A DNA stretch of 6,277 nucleotides. Origin: UBA4582 sp038106185 (GTDB lineage: Bacteria > Pseudomonadota > Gammaproteobacteria > Pseudomonadales > Azotimanducaceae). A program made the position numbers and the translations under genes. Shown here piece by piece: positions 5,386 through 6,277 of this stretch. The stretch spans positions 1-6,277 of the forward strand of contig JAYODE010000068.1 of assembly GCA_038106185.1 (NCBI GenBank). Direction: 5' to 3'. Below the pieces are notes generated by a model. That model did no database searches. It worked only from the letters and a program-made list of their open reading frames with translations, and was not told where the DNA came from. Within the stretch, counting starts at the first letter, position 1. Each line of letters begins with the position of its first letter.

Positions 5386-6162
5386 ATGGCACGACAACTC
5401 ATAGATCTGTCTATTTATCTCGAGAACGATGTGATCTCTGACCCGCCCGGTGCTGGGCCAAAAATAAACTACATCAATCACCATCAATCGGTTAAAGGTC
5501 TGGCTTCTTTTTTTCCAGGCCTGCAGGCGCAGGATCTGCCAGACGGTGAAGCCTGGGCCGTCGAGCAGATCAATCTGAGTACCCATAATGGCACTCACCT
5601 GGATGCGCCTTATCATTTTCATTCGACCATGAATAATGGTGAGCGGGCGATTACCATCGATGAGATTCCCCTCGACTGGTGCTTTCAGGATGGCGTGAAG
5701 CTGGATTTTCGCGATCGAGAAGACGGATATGTCATTACCGCTAATGATGTCAAAACCGAGTTGGCGCGCATTCGCTATGAGCTTCAACCCTTGAATATTG
5801 TCGTGGTGAATACTGCGGCTGGTCAGCGCTATGGACATGATGATTATGTCTCAGCTGGCTGCGGGATGGGGCGCGATGCGACACTGTATCTTTTAGAGCG
5901 AGGAGTTCGAGTCACAGGAACCGACGGCTGGAGCTGGGATGCCCCGTTTGTTCACACACGTGAGAAGTATCTGGCGACCGGTGATGCCAGCGTTATCTGG
6001 GAAGGGCACAAGGCGGGTCGAGAGATTGGCTACTGCCATCTTGAGAAGCTGCACAACCTTGAGGTGTTGCCTGACTATGGGTTTATGATCTCTTGCTTTC
6101 CGCACAAGATTCGCGCTGCATCGGCTGGCTGGACTCGAGCCGTAGCGATTATTGAAAAATAA
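5386..6162 (+). CDS. Cyclase-family metal-dependent hydrolase (kynurenine formamidase / isatin hydrolase-like)
   Basis: The family hydrolyses amide or lactam bonds (N-formylkynurenine, isatin) or acts in polyketide cyclisation, using Mn2+ or Zn2+. The 258-residue protein carries the signature STHNGTHLDAPYHF (65-78), with metal-ligand candidates H67, H71 and D73 plus H77 corresponding to the HxGTHxDxPxH set of isatin hydrolase. Further family-like segments are VVVNTAAG (139-146), TDGWSWDAPF (179-188) and CHLEKLHNLEVLP (217-229), in which H218 may complete the active site. No signal peptide is seen, so it is probably cytosolic. The start has a strong AAGGGG site 8 bases upstream. At 258 residues it is longer than typical KynB (about 210) and belongs to a broader group of uncharacterised cyclases. 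Kynureninase and tryptophan dioxygenase genes are absent from the window, so a tryptophan role is not indicated. Its neighbours suggest ring or amide opening in a catabolic route. Confidence 0.85.
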   Translation: MARQLIDLSIYLENDVISDPPGAGPKINYINHHQSVKGLASFFPGLQAQDLPDGEAWAVEQINLSTHNGTHLDAPYHFHSTMNNGERAITIDEIPLDWCFQDGVKLDFRDREDGYVITANDVKTELARIRYELQPLNIVVVNTAAGQRYGHDDYVSAGCGMGRDATLYLLERGVRVTGTDGWSWDAPFVHTREKYLATGDASVIWEGHKAGREIGYCHLEKLHNLEVLPDYGFMISCFPHKIRAASAGWTRAVAIIEK

Positions 6163-6277
6163 GCGGATAGCCTGCCATCAAAAGCCCGAATTCGCAGACC
6201 CGAATTAGCAAACCTCGAATTGGCAAACCCGATTTCGCAAACTAGGTCAGTGTCGCAGTATACCCACCATAATGCCT
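6163..6277. other. Downstream region of cyclase gene
   Basis: Apart from the tandem repeat, these 115 bases show no gene start, no hairpin terminator and no clear promoter before the window ends. Confidence 0.5.
6185..6241 (+). repeat. Four degenerate tandem copies of a 14-15-base repeat
   Basis: Units close to CCCGAATTNGCAAA lie at 6185-6198, 6199-6212, 6213-6227 (one extra base) and 6228-6241. They differ from each other at a few positions and differ from the repeat at 5284, although the period is the same. The array starts 23 bases after the cyclase stop codon. Confidence 0.85.

Noticed and set aside
5320..5838. 172-codon minus-strand frame
   Set aside because: Antisense to the cyclase gene, which has a strong ribosome binding site and the family signature.
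6245..6273. CATAAT -10-like box at the right edge
   Set aside because: No matching -35 hexamer at the right distance, and the downstream gene is outside the window.

Overview
The window looks like bacterial accessory or peripheral catabolic DNA, slightly more than half G+C by eye. Six protein-coding genes are packed with short spacers and use standard bacterial starts, three with clear GGAG/AAGGGG-type ribosome binding sites. The protein families (NAD-type isocitrate dehydrogenase, class III alcohol dehydrogenase, CaiB/BaiF CoA-transferase, carboxymuconolactone-decarboxylase-like protein, isocitrate-lyase/PEP-mutase lyase, cyclase-family hydrolase) suit an aerobic proteobacterium. A marine or soil gammaproteobacterium would fit, but that is inference, not proof. 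The 100-N gap flanked by an exact 55-base overlap shows this is a draft short-read assembly, possibly metagenomic.

Layout. (1) Bases 1-708, minus strand: the N-terminal 236 residues of an isocitrate-dehydrogenase-like enzyme, cut by the window edge. (2) Bases 811-2075, plus strand, divergent from it: S-(hydroxymethyl)glutathione dehydrogenase (frmA/adhC type). It is interrupted only by the artificial gap; removing the gap and one overlap copy restores an intact 369-residue protein. (3) Bases 2076-2242: convergent spacer with two tandem 49-base hairpin repeats. (4) Bases 2243-3436 and 3613-4248, minus strand: a class III CoA-transferase and, upstream of it, a carboxymuconolactone-decarboxylase-like protein. 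Their 176-base spacer is full of hairpins and carries a third, inverted copy of the same repeat. (5) Bases 4249-4371: divergent control region with abutting palindromes. (6) Bases 4372-5226 and 5386-6162, plus strand: a lyase of the isocitrate lyase/2-methylisocitrate lyase/PEP mutase superfamily, then a metal-dependent cyclase-family hydrolase. Each is followed by a short tandem repeat of about 14 bases.

How the genes may work together. Four adjacent genes (CoA-transferase, CMD-like protein, C-C lyase, cyclase-family hydrolase) sit around one divergent control region. Their chemistries are typical of a degradation route for an organic acid or ring compound: hydrolytic ring or amide opening, CoA activation, and aldol-type cleavage to small keto acids. 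The substrate cannot be read from the sequence. The glutathione-dependent formaldehyde dehydrogenase and the isocitrate dehydrogenase form a separate divergent pair, of formaldehyde detoxification and central-carbon type. They may be neighbours only. The least ordinary signals are the hairpin repeat family, the palindromic control region, and a four-gene combination that I cannot assign to a known pathway.
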